In this document: in pieces, positions 62,433 to 64,000 of the stretch | Numbering within the stretch: the first letter of the stretch is position 1 | Layout of the letters: every line of letters begins with the position of its first letter | Assembly: GCF_004762045.1 (NCBI RefSeq) | Contig: NZ_SJOM01000007.1 | Span: 62,001-126,000 of the forward strand | Direction: 5' to 3' | DNA: 64,000 bases | Source: Mycobacterium sp. DL99 | Lineage (GTDB): Bacteria; Actinomycetota; Actinomycetes; Mycobacteriales; Mycobacteriaceae | Position numbers and translations under genes: made by a program | The notes under the pieces: generated by a model | Told to the model about the DNA's origin: nothing | The model's database searches: none | What the model saw: only the letters and a program-made list of their open reading frames with translations

Positions 62433-64000
62433 AGTCGACCATCATGTCGCGGCGCGACCTGGACTTCCTGCTCTACGAGTGGCTGGACGTCGAGAGGCTC
62501 ACCACGCTGGACCGATTCACCGAACACTCCCGCGAAACCTTCGACGGCGTGCTGGATCTGTGCGAGCAACTCGCGACCCGCTACTTCGCGCCGCACAACA
62601 AGCTCAGCGATGCCAACGAGCCGACGTTTGACGGGCAGACCGTCACGCTGATCCCTGACGTGAAAGAAGCGTGGGACGCCTTCGCGGCGGCCGATCTGCT
62701 CGCCATGGGGATGGACGCGGAGATCGGCGGCGCGCAGCTGCCGGCCACGGTGGCGCAGGCCGCATTCGCGTGGATCTCCGCGGCGAACGTGTCGACCTCG
62801 GGCTATCTGATGCTGACCATCGCGAACGCCAACCTGCTGGCCCGGTTCGGCTCGGCCGAGCAGATCGAGACGTTCGTCAAACCCATGCTGGCGGGCCGGT
62901 TCTCGGGCACCATGGCGTTGTCGGAGACCCAGGCCGGGTCGTCACTGGCCGACATCACCACGCGTGCCGAACCGCAGCCCGACGGCAGCTACCGGCTGTT
63001 CGGTTCGAAGATGTGGATCTCCGGCGCCGAGCATGAGCTCACCGAGAACATCGTCAACCTGGTGCTGGCCAAGATTCCCGGTGGCCCGGCCGGCACGAAG
63101 GGCATCTCGCTGTTCGTCGTGCCGAAGTTCCTGGCCGACGGCACCCGCAACGGCGTGGCCATCTCGGGGCTCAATCACAAGATGGGGCAGCGCGGTATCA
63201 CCAACACCGTGCTCAACTTCGACGGCGCGGTCGGCTACCTCGTCGGCGAGCCGCACCGCGGCATCGTCTACATGTTCCACATGATGAACGAGGCCCGCCT
63301 GGGCGTCGGGATGGGCGCGGTCGCGCTCGGCTACACCGGCTATCTCAAGTCGGTGCAGTACGCGCGCGAGCGCCCGCAGGGCAGGCCGTTGGGTGTCAGG
63401 GACCCCTCGACCCCGCAGGTGCCCATCATCGAGCATGCCGACGTCAAGCGAATGCTGTTGGCGCAGAAGGCCTATGTCGAAGGCGGGCTGGCGCTCGCGC
63501 TGTACTGCGCCAAGCTCGTGGACACCGGTGACACCGCGGTGCTCGACATTCTCACCCCGATCGCCAAGAGCTGGCCCTCGCAGTGGTGTGTGGAGGCCAA
63601 CAGCCTGGCGATCCAGGTGCACGGCGGTTACGGGTACACCCGCGAGTACGACGTCGAGCAGCACTACCGCGACAACCGGCTCAACCCGATCCATGAGGGC
63701 ACCCACGGTATCCAGAGCCTGGACCTGCTGGGCCGCAAGGTGACCCAGAACGGCGGGGCCGGCCTGGCAGCACTGGGGGAGCGGATCGCGGCAACCGTCT
63801 CGCAGGCCACGGGTGTGGCGCCTGAGCTGGCCGCTCAGCTGGACGCGGCCTGGCAGCGGCTGGTCGCGGTCACCGGCGCGATGTTCGCCTCCGGTGACGT
63901 CGAGGCCGCGATGGCCAACAGTGCGGTGTACCTGGAGGCGTTCGGGCACATCGTGGTGGCATGGATCTGGCTGGAGCAGTACCTGGCCGCCGAAGGACGT
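62429..64000 (+). CDS. Acyl-CoA dehydrogenase with extended C-terminal domain (3' end outside window)
   Basis: 524 codons visible and still open at the right edge. FadE5-like layout: N-terminal helical domain, FAD/substrate blocks GTMALSETQAGSSLADITTR and FGSKMWISGAEHELTENIVN, LNHKMGQRGI, the C-terminal helical domain with VHGGYGYTREYDVEQHYRDN and the catalytic Glu in IHEGTHGIQSLD. An extra C-terminal domain (Acyl-CoA_dh_C type) begins at about residue 450, giving the roughly 600-residue class. Coupled to the upstream SDR by an ATGA overlap. Confidence 0.9.
   Translation, partial: MKSTIMSRRDLDFLLYEWLDVERLTTLDRFTEHSRETFDGVLDLCEQLATRYFAPHNKLSDANEPTFDGQTVTLIPDVKEAWDAFAAADLLAMGMDAEIGGAQLPATVAQAAFAWISAANVSTSGYLMLTIANANLLARFGSAEQIETFVKPMLAGRFSGTMALSETQAGSSLADITTRAEPQPDGSYRLFGSKMWISGAEHELTENIVNLVLAKIPGGPAGTKGISLFVVPKFLADGTRNGVAISGLNHKMGQRGITNTVLNFDGAVGYLVGEPHRGIVYMFHMMNEARLGVGMGAVALGYTGYLKSVQYARERPQGRPLGVRDPSTPQVPIIEHADVKRMLLAQKAYVEGGLALALYCAKLVDTGDTAVLDILTPIAKSWPSQWCVEANSLAIQVHGGYGYTREYDVEQHYRDNRLNPIHEGTHGIQSLDLLGRKVTQNGGAGLAALGERIAATVSQATGVAPELAAQLDAAWQRLVAVTGAMFASGDVEAAMANSAVYLEAFGHIVVAWIWLEQYLAAEGR

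Overview
The window is high-GC actinobacterial chromosome and almost certainly comes from a fast-growing Mycolicibacterium close to M. smegmatis. It carries ESX-1 type VII secretion genes (espK, espB, espL, eccE1, mycP1). It also carries a block in the same order as M. tuberculosis Rv0144-Rv0158 (TetR, paired methyltransferases, SDR, quinone oxidoreductase, ptpB, fadE2, pnt, TetR). Tight ATGA/GTGA stop-start overlaps, GTG starts and apparently leaderless genes also fit a mycobacterium. No rRNA, tRNA, insertion sequence or CRISPR array was seen.

Layout. 1-9.8 kb: end of an ESX-1 locus. espK (cut by the window edge) and espB read rightward and converge on a leftward run of mycP1, eccE1, espL, a membrane protein, an EspA/EspE-like substrate and an EspC-like substrate. 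An EspD/EspH-like gene diverges from mycP1. 9.8-15.6 kb: complete fructose PTS, with fruR-fruK-fruA-ptsH leftward and ptsI rightward from a shared operator region. 15.7-22.2 kb: pirin, a FUSC exporter and its TetR, then a TetR with two tandem SAM methyltransferases. 22.2-27.3 kb: two tiny secreted paralogues, then a dense rightward run SDR-QOR-HAD-methyltransferase-DUF456-YceI. 27.4-32.6 kb: a giant CtpI-type P-type ATPase between two small related membrane proteins. 32.6-45.1 kb: ptpB-fadE2, MFS/LysR, a NarL-type two-component system, an LCP cell-wall ligase, a hydrolase, an acyl-CoA dehydrogenase, a beta-propeller membrane protein and RidA. 45.2-50 kb: transhydrogenase pntA-pntB, a CorA channel and a TetR. 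50-55.4 kb: a cytochrome P450, a DUF3159 protein and an oleate hydratase/hydroxyacyl-CoA dehydrogenase/TetR operon. 55.5-58.3 kb: a sulfonate/taurine-type ABC operon. 58.4-64 kb: hydrolase, CGNR regulator, TetR, methyltransferase, SDR and an acyl-CoA dehydrogenase cut by the right edge.

Most striking signal. Upstream of the sulfonate-type ABC operon is an 11-codon reading frame encoding MNGTLPGCCCR, placed so that it would be leaderless. Its three consecutive Cys codons form one arm of a hairpin that lies just before the permease start. This looks like a cysteine-sensing attenuator. Other notable points are a rearranged and apparently compositionally distinct ESX-1 accessory segment, an EspB whose YxxxD/E motif reads YKTIQ, paired small proteins flanking the P-type ATPase, a leaderless ptsI promoter with its -35 inside a palindrome, and several well-formed TetR-type operators.

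How the genes work together. EccE1 and MycP1 are ESX-1 core parts, and EspB/K/L/A-like/C-like/D-like are its substrates and helpers. PtsI and HPr feed phosphate to FruA, and FruK then makes fructose-1,6-bisphosphate. Oleate hydratase plus the hydroxyacyl-CoA dehydrogenase and three acyl-CoA dehydrogenases point to lipid use. PntAB balances NADPH.
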